Origin: Vanrija pseudolonga
Lineage: Eukaryota > Basidiomycota > Tremellomycetes > Trichosporonales > Trichosporonaceae
Length of the DNA: 64,000 bases
Direction of reading: 5' to 3'
NCBI RefSeq assembly: GCF_020906515.1
Contig: NC_085850.1
Coordinates: 3,286,001-3,350,000 of the forward strand
A program made the position numbers and the translations under genes. The notes under the pieces were generated by a model. That model was not told where the DNA came from. It was given only the letters and a program-made list of their open reading frames with translations, and ran no database searches. Positions 42,943 to 53,136 of the stretch are shown here, one piece after another. Positions within the stretch are counted from its first letter, which is position 1; every line of letters begins with the position of its first letter.

Positions 42943-44490
42943 ATGGCTCGTAACAGGTTGCAGCAGGCCGTAAGTGTTCCCGTCCTAGACGCGTTCCCGC
43001 CATCCGCATCCATCCATCCACGACAACATTCTCCTTACCTTGTTGTGACGGGCGAACACCCAGCTAACGTGTTCTTCCGCAGGGCGTCAACCAGTCGTAT
43101 GGGTGCGTACAAGAGACGACAGCGCTCGAGCCTATAATGGCGCTTGCGCACCATCCTTCGCGTCAGAAGGCGCTAACACCGCCCGCAGAGACTACAACGC
43201 ACCCTCCACCGGCTATCCCGCCCAGACTGGCAACCCCTACGCCCAGGTGCCCGAAGCCCCTTACACCCCTCCCCAGCAAGGAGGAGGATACACCCCTGGC
43301 AGCTACGCCGTCAGCACTCCTGGTTATGGCCTCAACACACCCAAGGGTAACGGCGCCGGAGGCAGCTTCTGGGACCAGCTGAGCGCTACCAACTCTATCC
43401 TCACCGAGCTCGAGCAGAAGATCCAGGCTGTCAAGCAGGCCCAGCTGGCCAGTCTGGTGAGTTGAGCAGTTGGCGTTCTTTTTTTTCGGCGCCGCCGTCG
43501 GCCATCGGTGATGGCCCACGCATCCCAGGTGGTGGGACCGACACGGTGGCCGTCGTCGTCGTCATCTCCATGTCAACGCGGCCGACACTGTGGAAACGTT
43601 GGCCGCGTGACTCAATGCGATGGTGGCGAGCGGCGTGACGGAGATACACCTCTTGAGCCCTTGCTAGCGCTGGCACTTGGGACTGCCCTATCTTTACCCT
43701 TCCGGTCCACCCACTGACACGCCCAGAACTCGACCGACCCGAACGCTGTTGCGTACGCCGACCAGCTCAGCGACGATGCCAAGAAGCTCCGTGAGGAGGC
43801 CAAGACGGCCATCAAGGGCCTGTTCAAGAACATCAAGGGAGACAAGAACGCAAAGGCGCAGGCGGACGCTGCCAAGACGCGTTTCACCCGCGCTCTCAAC
43901 GACCACCAGCAGATCGAGCGGGAATACCGTCAAAAGACTCGGGACCGCGCCGCGCGTCAGTTCAAGATTGTCAAGCCCGACGCCTCCGAAGCCGAGATTC
44001 AGTCCATTGTCGACAGTGGTGACACCCAGGTCTTCTCGCAGGCCCTTCTCAACACCAACCGCTACGGTGCAGCCCGCGGCGCTTACCGCGAGGTCCAGGA
44101 GCGTCACGTCGAGCTGCAGAAGATTGAGAAGACCATGTCCGAGCTCGCCCAGATGTTCAGCGAGATGTCGATGCTGGTCGAGCAGCAGGACGAGGCCATC
44201 ACTCAGGTCGAGGACACCACACGCAATGTCCACGAAGACATCCAGCGGGGGTAAGTTCTGCGGCTGACTGGTCACGGTTCCGCGCTAACGACTGCAGTAA
44301 CACTGAGCTTGATTCCGGTATCAAGAAGGCCATCGCCGCACGGAGGAAGAAGTGGATCTGCTTCTGGATCATCCGTAAGTGGTCCATCTGTCCTCGCTGT
44401 GGAGCACGACTGACGCGCCCATCAGTCATTATCCTCATCATTGTCGGTGTCGCTATCGGCATTGGAATCTGGCAGGGTGTCAAGAAGTAA
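42943..44490 (+). CDS. SSO1: plasma-membrane syntaxin Sso1 (Qa-SNARE)
   Basis: Sso proteins are the plasma-membrane t-SNAREs that pair with Sec9 and Snc to fuse secretory vesicles. Exons 42943-42969, 43083-43102, 43189-43456, 43727-44250, 44298-44374 and 44426-44490 give 326 residues. After a Tyr/Pro/Gly-rich lead comes FWDQLSATNSILTELEQKIQ, start of the Habc bundle. KTRDRAARQFKIVKPDASEA leads into the SNARE motif, EVQERHVELQKIEKTMSELA then QMFSEMSMLVEQQDEAITQV, whose zero-layer Gln lies in VEQQDE. A KKAIAARRKKW clamp precedes the C-terminal membrane helix (IILIIVGVAIGIGIW). The first two exons encode only 15 residues and are separated by introns of 113 and 86 nt; intron 3 (43457-43726) is 270 nt. 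Confidence 0.95.
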
Positions 44491-45210
44491 ACGGCACTGC
44501 ATTAGTCGCGCGCACTCGTCGTGTCTACTCTCTTCCCCCTAAGTCTCTGACTGGCGGTCCCTCCCCGTCGAGTCATAAACGTATTCTACAGATACCCCCA
44601 ACCCCTTTTCCCCCCCTGCTCTGTCACTTTATGTTCCACCATGGTCTACCTCTACGGTGCCCTAATTTACAGTGGAGCTTTTTGTACTCCACTGGCGTGC
44701 GTTTCCATACCGTGTACGGGTGACATGCCAGTTCTAGTGTGTCTGGTTTGATGTCTGTAGACGACGGGCTCGTCGCAACCATATCCCATGCAGATATCCA
44801 GCGTTCGGTGTTATTCGTCGTGGCCGACAGTCCGATGGATGTTTCGTGTTTGCAGGAGATGTGAACGCCGTGAGTTTGGCGGACCGAGTGGCGGCGGCAG
44901 TGTCAGGTGCAGGCAGGTGCAGGTTGGTGGTTGTCAGGTATGTCAGGTGTCCGTTGGTTGCCGCCGTTGTCGCTGCCTGCCGCTATGACGCAACGCGCGT
45001 CCAGCCAACAATGGACCGTCGATCCAACAAAGGCCGTCCCCGCTCTAACCACTTTCTTCGTCTTCCTACTACAACTACTGCGCACAACTAACCAAACACC
45101 TCCCTCCCGACCCATACACTCTCTCTCCCTACTCTCAACTGGCACCGCACAGCGGCAAAGGTACGTCTTCGTGTCCCCGTCGCAACGCTTACCCACCCAA
45201 GCCACCCACC
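44491..45210. other. intergenic region between SSO1 and HMT1
   Basis: Same-strand spacer: SSO1 3' flank, then HMT1 promoter. Short imperfect repeats of CAGGT occur at about 44898-44951. The last 150 bp before HMT1 are CT/AC-rich. No gene is recognised. Confidence 0.5.
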
Positions 45211-48200
45211 ATGCCCACCGCCCTCGAACTAATCCACCTCATAACCCCCGCGGTCCTCTCCCTCCCCGTCCTCTCCCTCCTGCCTGCACCCAAAGCCGCA
45301 CCACCAGAACCAGAGGGCATCAGAGCCGTCACAATAAAGACGGTCACGCCGCGCCGCGGCTGGATCCTCCTCGTCCTCCTCGCGCTCGCGGCCACCGCTG
45401 CCGCCGAAGCCGTCGTCCTCTCTGCCGACCTGCTGACTGCGAACGCGCGCGGCGTCTCCCATTCCTCATGGTACATCTACACCTCGGCCGCGCACGCCAT
45501 CGGCGGCCTCACAATCTACTTCCTCACGGCCATCGTCGCAGAGTGGCGCACACGCTGGGGCGACAAGGCCATCGTCCTCCTCGCGGTCTTGGCCTTCGGG
45601 CTCGAGATCCCAAACCTCGTCCTGACTGTCATTGCCGAGGTCCACAGTGGTGAGTTGCTCTAGAGGCACGCTGCGGTGCGGGCGGAATGGCAAATCTGCA
45701 GCAGCTGGCTGCGGCAACCCACTCCCTGCCCATCTGCCGCACTCCTGGTGGCGCGGGGCCAGTGCTCACACCTGCTCGCAGAACCCGCCCAGCGAATCTT
45801 CAACATCCTGCTCCTCCCTCCGTCGGCCCTGCGCCTCCTCCTGCTCCCCGTGCTTGTGGCGCTCGTCCTCAACCCTATCATCCGCTTTGAGGCCGCAGAC
45901 GAGCGCACGGGCTTGCTGCCTCCTGTTACGCCGACGACGGGTCTGGGCGTGTACGGCACGTTTGGCGACGCCGAGGCGGGCATCAATGGCGGAGGCACCT
46001 CGGCAAGTCGTGACCCGTCCATCGCGCCGCAGACCGCGCTCGGCACGCCGACGATTGGCGGTGCCGCGGCGGGCGGCGGGGCGACATCGCCCTCCGGCGT
46101 GCAGAAGCAGGTCGTGATCCCGAAAAAGCTCGGTGTGAAGAAGGACGAGATTCAAGGCATCTCGTGGAAAGCTTTCTGGACTCGACTCTGGAAGCTCAGG
46201 CCGTACCTGTGGCCCTCTACGAGCTGGAAGCTCCAGGTCTGCTGCCTCCTCTGCGTCTTCATCCTCATCTGTGGCCGCCTCGTCAACATTGCCGTTCCCA
46301 ACATGCTCGGCCAGCTCGTCACTGCCCTCATCGCCAACTCGCCAAGCGGGCGTTCCAAGGACCCGTCGGCACCGCCTCCGCCGTCCCCCTGGCCTTACCT
46401 CGCTGGGTATGTCGGCCTCCGCGCTATCCAGGGCGGTGGCTTCCTCGGCTTCTTCCAAAACCTCCTCTGGGTTCCCGTCCAGCAGTACGCCGACCGCGAG
46501 ATGCAGCTCCTGCTCTTCAACCACCTCCTCGACCTCTCGCTGGCGTTCCACACAAAGCGCAACACTGGCGAGGTGCTCAAGATTATCGACCGCGGATCGG
46601 CAATCAACAACCTTCTCCAGATTCTCCTCTTCTCGGCCGCCCCGACAATCGTTGACATTGTTCTCGCGTTCCTGTACTTTTACTTCTTCATCGACAAGAC
46701 TCTCGGCACACTCCTCGGCTTCGTCATGTTCTGCTACGTCACCTTCTCGATCGTGTTCACTAGCTACCGCACCAAGCTTCGCCGTCAGATGATCGACCGT
46801 GATATCAAGACGCGCGGCATTGCCTCCGACGTCTTGACCAACTGGGAGAGCGTCAAGTACTTTACTGCTGAGAGGCGCGAGTCCGAGCGCTTCCGCGGTG
46901 CTATCCTCGCGTACCAGGAGACCGAGTCCAAGGTCCTCGTCAGCTTCAACCTGCTCAACCTCTGCCAGAGCTTCCTCATGTCCTTGGGCGTACTTGCCGG
47001 TTCCATTATCATGTCCCAGCGCATCCTGGCCGGCGAATCGCAGCCAGGAGAGTTTGTCACCTTCATCGCATACCTTCAACAGCTGTACTCGCCGCTTGAT
47101 CGCCTTGGCACTCTCTACCGCCAGCTCAACCAGAACTCGACCGACGCGGAGAAGCTGTTCAGCCTCCTGGCACAGCCCACGGAGATCAGGGACAAGCCTG
47201 GAGCCAAGGATCTCGTGGTCACCGACGGTGTCATCGAGTTCGAGGACGTGCACTTTTCGTACGACGGGACTACCCCTGCTCTCCGCGGCGTATCGTTCAA
47301 GATTGACAAGGGCGAGAGCATGGCGCTGGTTGGCGAGTCGGGTTCCGGCAAGTCGACCATCCTCCGCCTCCTGTACCGCTTCTACGACATCAACTCGGGT
47401 CGCATTCTCATTGACGGACAGGACATTTCACAGGTTACCCAGCTCAGTTTGCGCCGCGCCATCGGCATTGTCCCCCAGGACAGCGTGCTCTGGAACGACA
47501 CGATCGGCGCCAACATTGCTTACGGCAAGGAGGGAGCTACCGACAACGAGATCATCACGGCGGCCAAGGCGGCCAAGCTCCACGACCGTATCCTCACCTT
47601 CCCAGAAGACTACTCCACGATTGTCGGTGAACGTGGAGTGCGACTCTCTGGCGGCGAGAAGCAGCGTGTCAGCCTCGCCCGCATGTTCCTCAAGTCGCCC
47701 GCTATCCTCGTTCTTGACGAGGCGACTTCTGCACTCGACACGGAGACTGAGCGTGAAATCCAGAAGGCACTCGCCGAGCTCGCCAAGAACCGCTCAAGTC
47801 TGTCAATCGCACACCGCTTATCGACCATCATCAACTCGGACCAGATTGTCGTCATGAAGGACGGCCGAGTGCTTGAGCATGGCACATATCACGACCTCAT
47901 CGACCTCAACGGCCAGTTTGCCGTCATGTGGAAGAAGCAGATCTTCACCGAGGCCGAGATGCTGTCTGGTGCTGGAGAGCCTTCGGCCATCACGGCGCCG
48001 GTGGTCGACGCTGTTGAGAAGGGCCGCGAGGGTGTTGCCGAGGCCCTTGAGAAGGAGGTGGACGCTGCCGCCGAGCAGGTCCACATCCACCGCGCCAGCC
48101 CTCCCAGCACTGTCAACGAGCACTCCGAGGCGGAACCGGAGCCGGCAGAGCCGGTGGAGCCTGCAGAGGCCCCTGAGCCCGCGCCAGTCGTCCCCAGTGA

Positions 48201-48735
48201 CAGCGTTGTCATTCCTGGGGTGTCCTATGCCCAGGTCGTGTTTGAGCCCGGACTGCGCCTTGAAGCCGCAGAGCCCGAGTCGTCGCCAGAAACGGGCACG
48301 TCGACGCCGGCAGCCAAGCGCCCGGCCGTTTCCTTCCCTGGAGAGGCAGAGGGCTACGACACGTCGGCAGCGGACATGTCGCGCTCGTCGAGCAAATCGG
48401 GTGGCCGGCGCCGTTCGATTGACTTTGCGACCGCCACTGCTGGCTCCTTGACCACTATCCAGCGGTCCCTGTCGCAGCGCTCTGGCCCAGAGGAGGGCAC
48501 GCATGAACCCACCGAGGGCAAGGGCAGCCGCCGCAAGCGCCTGTCGAGCATCAAGGGCTTTGTACGCCGCATCTCGGACCAGAGCAAGGTCGTCACACCC
48601 GGTATGGCCCGCTCGACGAGTAACGGCGGCAGCAGCAGAGGCTCGCTCGAGGGCCAGCGCGACGCGACTCCTCCCCCCGAGGACAAGGACGACAAGGAGG
48701 TCAAGAAGAGGAACCGCAAGTCGTCGATTTTCTAG
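45211..48735 (+). CDS. HMT1: HMT1-type ABC half-transporter (ABCB6 family)
   Basis: Family members are vacuolar or endolysosomal half-transporters that move heavy-metal-thiol conjugates, phytochelatins or glutathione complexes. Exons 45211-45649 and 45782-48735 give 1130 residues. The N-terminal extension (1-190) has about five hydrophobic segments (LLVLLALAATAAAEAVVLSA; LRLLLLPVLVALVL), as in Hmt1 and ABCB6 but not in mitochondrial Atm1. The core ABC_membrane domain follows, with ITNRD-like NREMQLL and VKYFTAERRESERFRG, typical of the Atm1/Hmt1 clan. The nucleotide-binding domain has Walker A GESGSGKST near 662, signature LSGGEKQR near 769 and Walker B ILVLDEATSALD. A 265-residue Ser/Glu/Lys-rich tail after about 863 is absent from most members and is basic near its end. 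The first intron has a weak branch point but restores the frame. Confidence 0.9.
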
Positions 48736-48894
48736 ATGTGATGCATGTTTTATTGGTTCACAGGGGGGTGGGGGGCAGGCGATATGTAGAGGCTGCGGGT
48801 ATACAGGCATGTACAGGACTGAGGCTGCTGCGTGTACAGCATGCTGGGCACTGAGGCTGCCGAGAGATGCCGCCGGTCAAGCCCGCGGCACCTC

Positions 48895-48929
48895 GCACCC
48901 CGCACCCCGCACCCCGCACCCCGCACCCC
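48895..48929 (+). repeat. GCACCCC heptamer, 5 tandem copies
   Basis: Five exact tandem copies of the 7-mer GCACCCC lie between HMT1 and the tRNA gene, about 70 bp downstream of the tRNA 3' end. Confidence 0.9.
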
Positions 48930-48988
48930 TGCGGCTCGCACCTTCCCCCTTGCCCTATGCTCCAGCCACCGTCACCGTCACCGCAGCC

Positions 48989-48993
48989 AAAAA
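48989..48993 (-). terminator. RNA polymerase III terminator of tRNA-Ala
   Basis: A run of five T on the minus strand, 7 bp past the 3' end of the tRNA gene; T4 or longer ends Pol III transcription. Confidence 0.8.
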
Positions 48994-49000
48994 CGAACAC

Positions 49001-49086
49001 TGGACGAGTTAGGAATCGAACCAAAGACCTTGTCAACTAGGTGGAACAGTGCTAATGACACGCTCTACCAACTGAGCTACACGCCC
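49001..49086 (-). tRNA. tRNA-Ala (AGC) with 13-nt intron
   Basis: Reading 5' to 3' on the minus strand, the acceptor arm GGGCGTG (49086-49080) pairs with CTCGTCC (49008-49002), with discriminator A at 49001. It has the G3-U70 pair that marks alanine tRNAs, and a U-U mismatch at pair 6-67 that yeast tRNA-Ala also has. The D arm is GCTC/GAGC. The anticodon stem TGTCA/TGACA holds loop TTAGCA..T, so the anticodon is AGC. A 13-nt intron (49049-49037) sits one base after the anticodon, the standard place. The T arm is TTTGG/CCTAA around TTCGATT, with a central U-U mismatch. The mature length is 73 nt without CCA. B-box GGTTCGATTCC is intact. Confidence 0.95.
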
Positions 49087-49442
49087 GCGAGTGTCGTGCC
49101 TGGGGCGCCAGAGGAGGGCTGATGAGGCGCGAAGGCGAGTGTGGGCTCGAGAATGTCATGCCAGTTGCCGCGCCACCACCTTATCCAGCACTGTACCGTC
49201 TTGCACACACCTCGCTGGCGATAATGATATCTCCCATGCATGCTCGCCGGCTACGCGGGCCTTTGATAGCACCACAAGGATTGCGAAATGATCAGCACGC
49301 CAATCCTGGTGCCAGTGTGGCACGTTTCGAAACACAATTTCGCTGCATCCTTCTTCCCTTCCGCACGGCTGCACACACTTCACTACCACTGCACACACTG
49401 TCCTACCACTACACGCTCCTGCTCCCGCCGCGCAATACCTGC
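49087..49442. other. spacer between tRNA-Ala and the MFS permease
   Basis: This includes the upstream side of the tRNA gene and the 3' flank of the permease. CACAC-type repeats occur near 49370-49410. Nothing else is recognised. Confidence 0.4.
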
Positions 49443-51135
49443 CTACAGAGAGTAGATGAACTCGGGGTTCTCGAGATCGGTCAGGTCCGAAAAGGCGAGG
49501 TTGTGGTCGTTGCGGACCGTTCCGTCGGCGTCCTTGAGCGCGGCCTTGCGCTGCTTGTTGCGGCGCGCGAGCAGCGTCCTCGTGGAGAGGCAGACAATGA
49601 TAAACCAAGCATAGAGGCCGAAATGAATCTGGAAGCGAACAGAACGAGGTGTTAGCTCGAGATCAAGACTCTAGGCTGCCGGCCACTCACCTTGAGAGAC
49701 GTCTTGTACCTCGGAGCCCACCTCTTCTGGAAGATCTGAGGCGCGATGGCGTTTCCACCCGCCCAACCGATGTAAGTAACGGCGTAGGTGATGGAGCGCT
49801 TGGTCTGGCCAGCCGAGTTGCGCGAGAGCATGGCGAAGATGGCGGGGTTGCAGGCCTGGAAGAACTGCATCATGTACCACGCGACGAGGAGGCCGCCGCG
49901 CGTGTGGCCCGAGGGTGTGACGATCAGGACGACGATCGAGCCGATAATGTTGGGGATGGCGAACGCGCACATCATGAGACACGTCTCGCCGGTGAGCTTG
50001 ATGAAGAAGGCCATGAGGTAGTAGGTGATGATACCGAGACACGCGCCGGGGATGCCGAGAAGCTGGCTTTCGAGCACGGAGAAGCCGAAGGCGCGGTTGA
50101 GGAGAAGGCCGGCGAACACGTTGATGCCACCGACGATGAGCGTCTGCGAGAAGGCGAGGAGGAAGAGGCAGTAGGTGAAGGGGTCCTTGGCGGCCTCCCA
50201 TGCCTGCTCCTTCTTGAAGACCTTCTGCTTGAGCGACTGGTTGTTGCCGCGGACACGCTCGACAAACTTGACCTTGTCCTCCTCCGAGGCCCAGCGAGCC
50301 TTGGTGGGCGAGTCGGGGAGGAAGATGAGGATGATGAAGCCACAGGCGAACGAGAAGAGGGCAATCGTGATCGACATCCACTGCCAGCCGTAAAGACCCT
50401 GAGGCTTGTTCTTAAGGTGGTAGAAGCCGTAGCCGAGAAGAGACGAGATGATGCCGTTACCACCCAACATTGACTGCCATGCAGCACCGATTGTGGGCTG
50501 CTCCGAGGTCGTGAACCACTGGACAGTGAGGGCGAGAAGCTAAGCGAACGGTTAGTCTTGACTCTGCCTCCATTTCTGTGCGTCCCACTCACACCGGGGC
50601 CGACAATGGCTTCGCAGAAGCCAAGGACAACGCGCAGACCGAAGACAACCTTGATGTGGAGGGAGAAGGCGAGGCCCATGAGGAGAGCTGACCAGAGGAT
50701 GACAGCAACGCCCATGAGCTTGCCGAGGGGGAGGTAGCGGACGAGCTGGTTACAGAGGGGCTCGCCTGCAATGAGACCGACCCAGTGGAGCGTGGAGGTA
50801 AGGCCGTAGTGGTTGGTGTCTGTGTTGACGTTCTCAATCCAGCCCATAATCCTGCAATGTTAGCCACCTGGCTGGTCAAAGCACCTCAAAACTCACGAAG
50901 CGGTTCCAATGGTCGACTTGTCGAGAGCCTGACAAAGGTATGCAAGCATGAGAAGAGGGAGAATACGCCTCAGCGCCTTGTTGCGCAGGCGCCTGTTCTC
51001 CTCTGGCGAGATGACGAGCGTCGAGTCGGTGTAGCCGGCGGCCTCGGTGTCGTCGACGACCGTGTCGAGCTGCTTGAGCTCATCGTGGTCGATCTGGGGC
51101 TTGTCGTCGATGGCGTGTGTGCTTGGGGTCGACAT
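49443..51135 (-). CDS. MFS permease, allantoate/anion:cation symporter family (Dal5-like)
   Basis: Members bring organic anions such as allantoate, ureidosuccinate, nicotinate, pantothenate or biotin precursors into the cell. Exons 51135-50897, 50851-50593, 50539-49691 and 49628-49443 give 510 residues. The first membrane segment begins with RRILPLLMLAYLCQALDKST (the family's L-D-K/R-x motif). Then come YGLTSTLHWVGLIAGEP, LGKLMGVAVILWSALLMGLA and VVLGFCEAIVGPG, where R-x-x-L-G-x-x-E-A is the Dal5-type signature. Exon 3 continues with QPTIGAAWQSMLGGNGIISS and the central loop FLPDSPTKARWASEEDK. It ends with the family motif GQTKRSITYAVTYIGWAGGN near helix 10. Twelve helices fit. The substrate cannot be read from sequence. 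The upstream intergenic region is the largest in the window and may hold nitrogen control sites. Confidence 0.9.
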
Positions 51136-51728
51136 GGTGCAGGTGTGGCCTTGTGCAAGTCGAGGCGATGGAGGTGGCCAAGATCCCAAGTCTGTGATCT
51201 TTAAACCTTCCAGTTTGCCGCTCGCTGGAGGAGCGTCAGCTACAGGCGCCTCACGCGTCAGACGACACCCCGTCCGCCCGTCGCTCGCTCGGAAATCGAT
51301 CTCGGGCCGGGGGGGGCGCGGCGCTCACCTCTCCGATCGCTAGGGGTATGTGGAGTATCCAGAGTATCCAAGACTATGCAGACTGGCTGCGGTTGTTCAT
51401 CGCGGCGTATGCGAGTTGCGAGGAATGGAGAGCCGGGGTCGCCGTGAGGGGCCGACGGGGTGGACTCAGTATAGACAATGAGGGGAGGCGAGGGGCCATC
51501 GGCCCAATCGACTGCGGAATCTCGGGGTTCCACTGGAGCTGGCCGGCCCGGACGGTGTACTGTGCGGTCAGGTTAGAAGTTAATGTGCGCATCCTCGACT
51601 TCTGCAGCGTGCAGCGGGTACATAGAGTGGGGGATCTCGAGGCAGGGGACTGCAAAGGGTGCGATGGAGATAGAGGCGGCCAAATCCGGAGCAAGCCTTG
51701 GCAGCCGAGAGCTTTGGCCGTCCATACG

Positions 51729-51750
51729 GGAAATACCCGCAGGTATTTCC
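51729..51750. promoter_or_regulatory. perfect inverted repeat GGAAATACC / GGTATTTCC
   Basis: Two 9-bp arms with a 4-nt centre CGCA at 51738-51741, about 600 bp upstream of the permease start; an E-box follows 5 bp later (51755-51760). It has the form of a binding site for a dimeric factor. Confidence 0.5.
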
Positions 51751-52304
51751 TCTGCACGTGGCCTTCGAGACCCTGGCCACACAAGCCACACTGAATCCAT
51801 CAAGGCGCATTGTCCGAGCAGTGCGGGGCAAAGCGAGCGGCGCACAACGAAGGGCAGGTGACCGGAAACGGATGTACCCCCTTGCCGGTTCCACCACCAG
51901 CCGCCAGCCTCGCCACACAGGCCACACACATTGGGCATTGTACGACGCGCACATGGTCTCGCCCCCGTGTTTCCCGCGGTCCAGCACAAAGCCGAGTCCA
52001 CGGAACACCGGGGGACCCGCAGGAGGAGCAAGGGCGGGCCGGTGAGCCGTGGCGGCCCGAAAGCAACAGTCAACACCTGTACGGTGACCATGTCGTCGGC
52101 CCCCGCACCTCCTCTTCAAGAACAATGGCAGTAATCACACGCCGGCACACACCGGGCCTCGCGAAAACATCGGGTCGTACGCACTTTGCGGCGCAGCAGC
52201 GCGGAGATGGTGGTGATTGACATCGGAAGACGGCGTTGATTGTGGGGGTGGGGGAGATGGTGTGGGTATCGCATTGGTGGTGTGGTGCCACACTCTGACG
52301 ACGG

Positions 52305-52331
52305 GCCGTTCCGAGCTCGCTCGGGAACGGC
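52305..52331. repeat. long imperfect palindrome
   Basis: GCCGTTCC (52305-52312) and GGAACGGC (52324-52331) are exact reverse complements. Inside, GAGC (52313-52316) pairs with GCTC (52319-52322), leaving one bulged G. It could form a 12-bp stem in RNA or be a dimer site. Confidence 0.45.
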
Positions 52332-53136
52332 GCTGCTCCACGGCCTTTTGGTGCGCTCTTCTGCCGCCAAGAGAATCTGCTCTAGATATTGGATCGTATG
52401 ACGAAGACGGAGGTTGGAGAGGACGGCGGGTGTGTTTTGACATCGACGACGTCACGGGGGCAGGCTGTGCCACAGTCATCCTTGTCGCAGCAACGCACGT
52501 CCAATAACCATCGTTGGCATCGCTCTTTCGACTCCAGAATTCTTGTTCCGAGTGGAATCATGTTCTCTGGGAGTGGATGGTCTCTGGCCATGGTGGGTCC
52601 CTGACGGCAGAGTGAGTGGCCGGGGCGTAGGCGTCTCACCTCCCACTCCAACCACAGCTACACAGCCTCGGCCTGCACAGATTCCACCGCCCTCCCAAAT
52701 CCCATCCAGCGAGCATGTCCCAACCGACGCGGGCGTTCTCGAACGGAGATCTCGGGAGAGTTATGATGTTCCGTGCTGTGAACCACTTGGCACCTGTGGT
52801 CTACGATGCCGGCAAGTTGGAGGCAAGAAGATCAACTTGTCAACGTTTCAGCAACCACAAAGTTGGATTGCAAGTTGGCGGTGCAGTGCTGCCGACATGA
52901 TCGTCTCGACTGATTGGTTTTTGGCACGCACCAAATTCGCTGAGTCTCAGAGGATGTGCAGGCCTTGGTGCGAAAGGAAGGCGAGGAAGGCGAGGAAGAC
53001 GGGTGGCGACGCACACTGCCACCGTCATTTTCTCCATCGCCTGTGTCCATTTCCACCCACGCACACGAGACACACACTCTCTCTTTCTCCTTGTCTCAAT
53101 TTCTTCTTCTCCTTCTTCCTCCACATTCTTCTTGAC

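Larger units (their letters stand above)
51136..53136. other. 2-kb divergent intergenic region with inverted repeats
   Basis: Between the MFS permease and the kinase I see no gene. Features are a 9-bp perfect inverted repeat at 51729-51750 (separate entry), an imperfect dyad at 52305-52331 and an E-box CACGTG at 51755-51760. A near-duplicate phrase GGCCACACA(A/G)GCCACAC occurs at about 51777 and 51912. The right end from 53040 is CT-rich, the kinase leader. Confidence 0.45.

Noticed and set aside
43457-43726. Possible C/D snoRNA in the 270-nt SSO1 intron
   Set aside because: GTGATGG near 43506 and CTGA near the acceptor are weak box matches and no terminal stem pairs with them.
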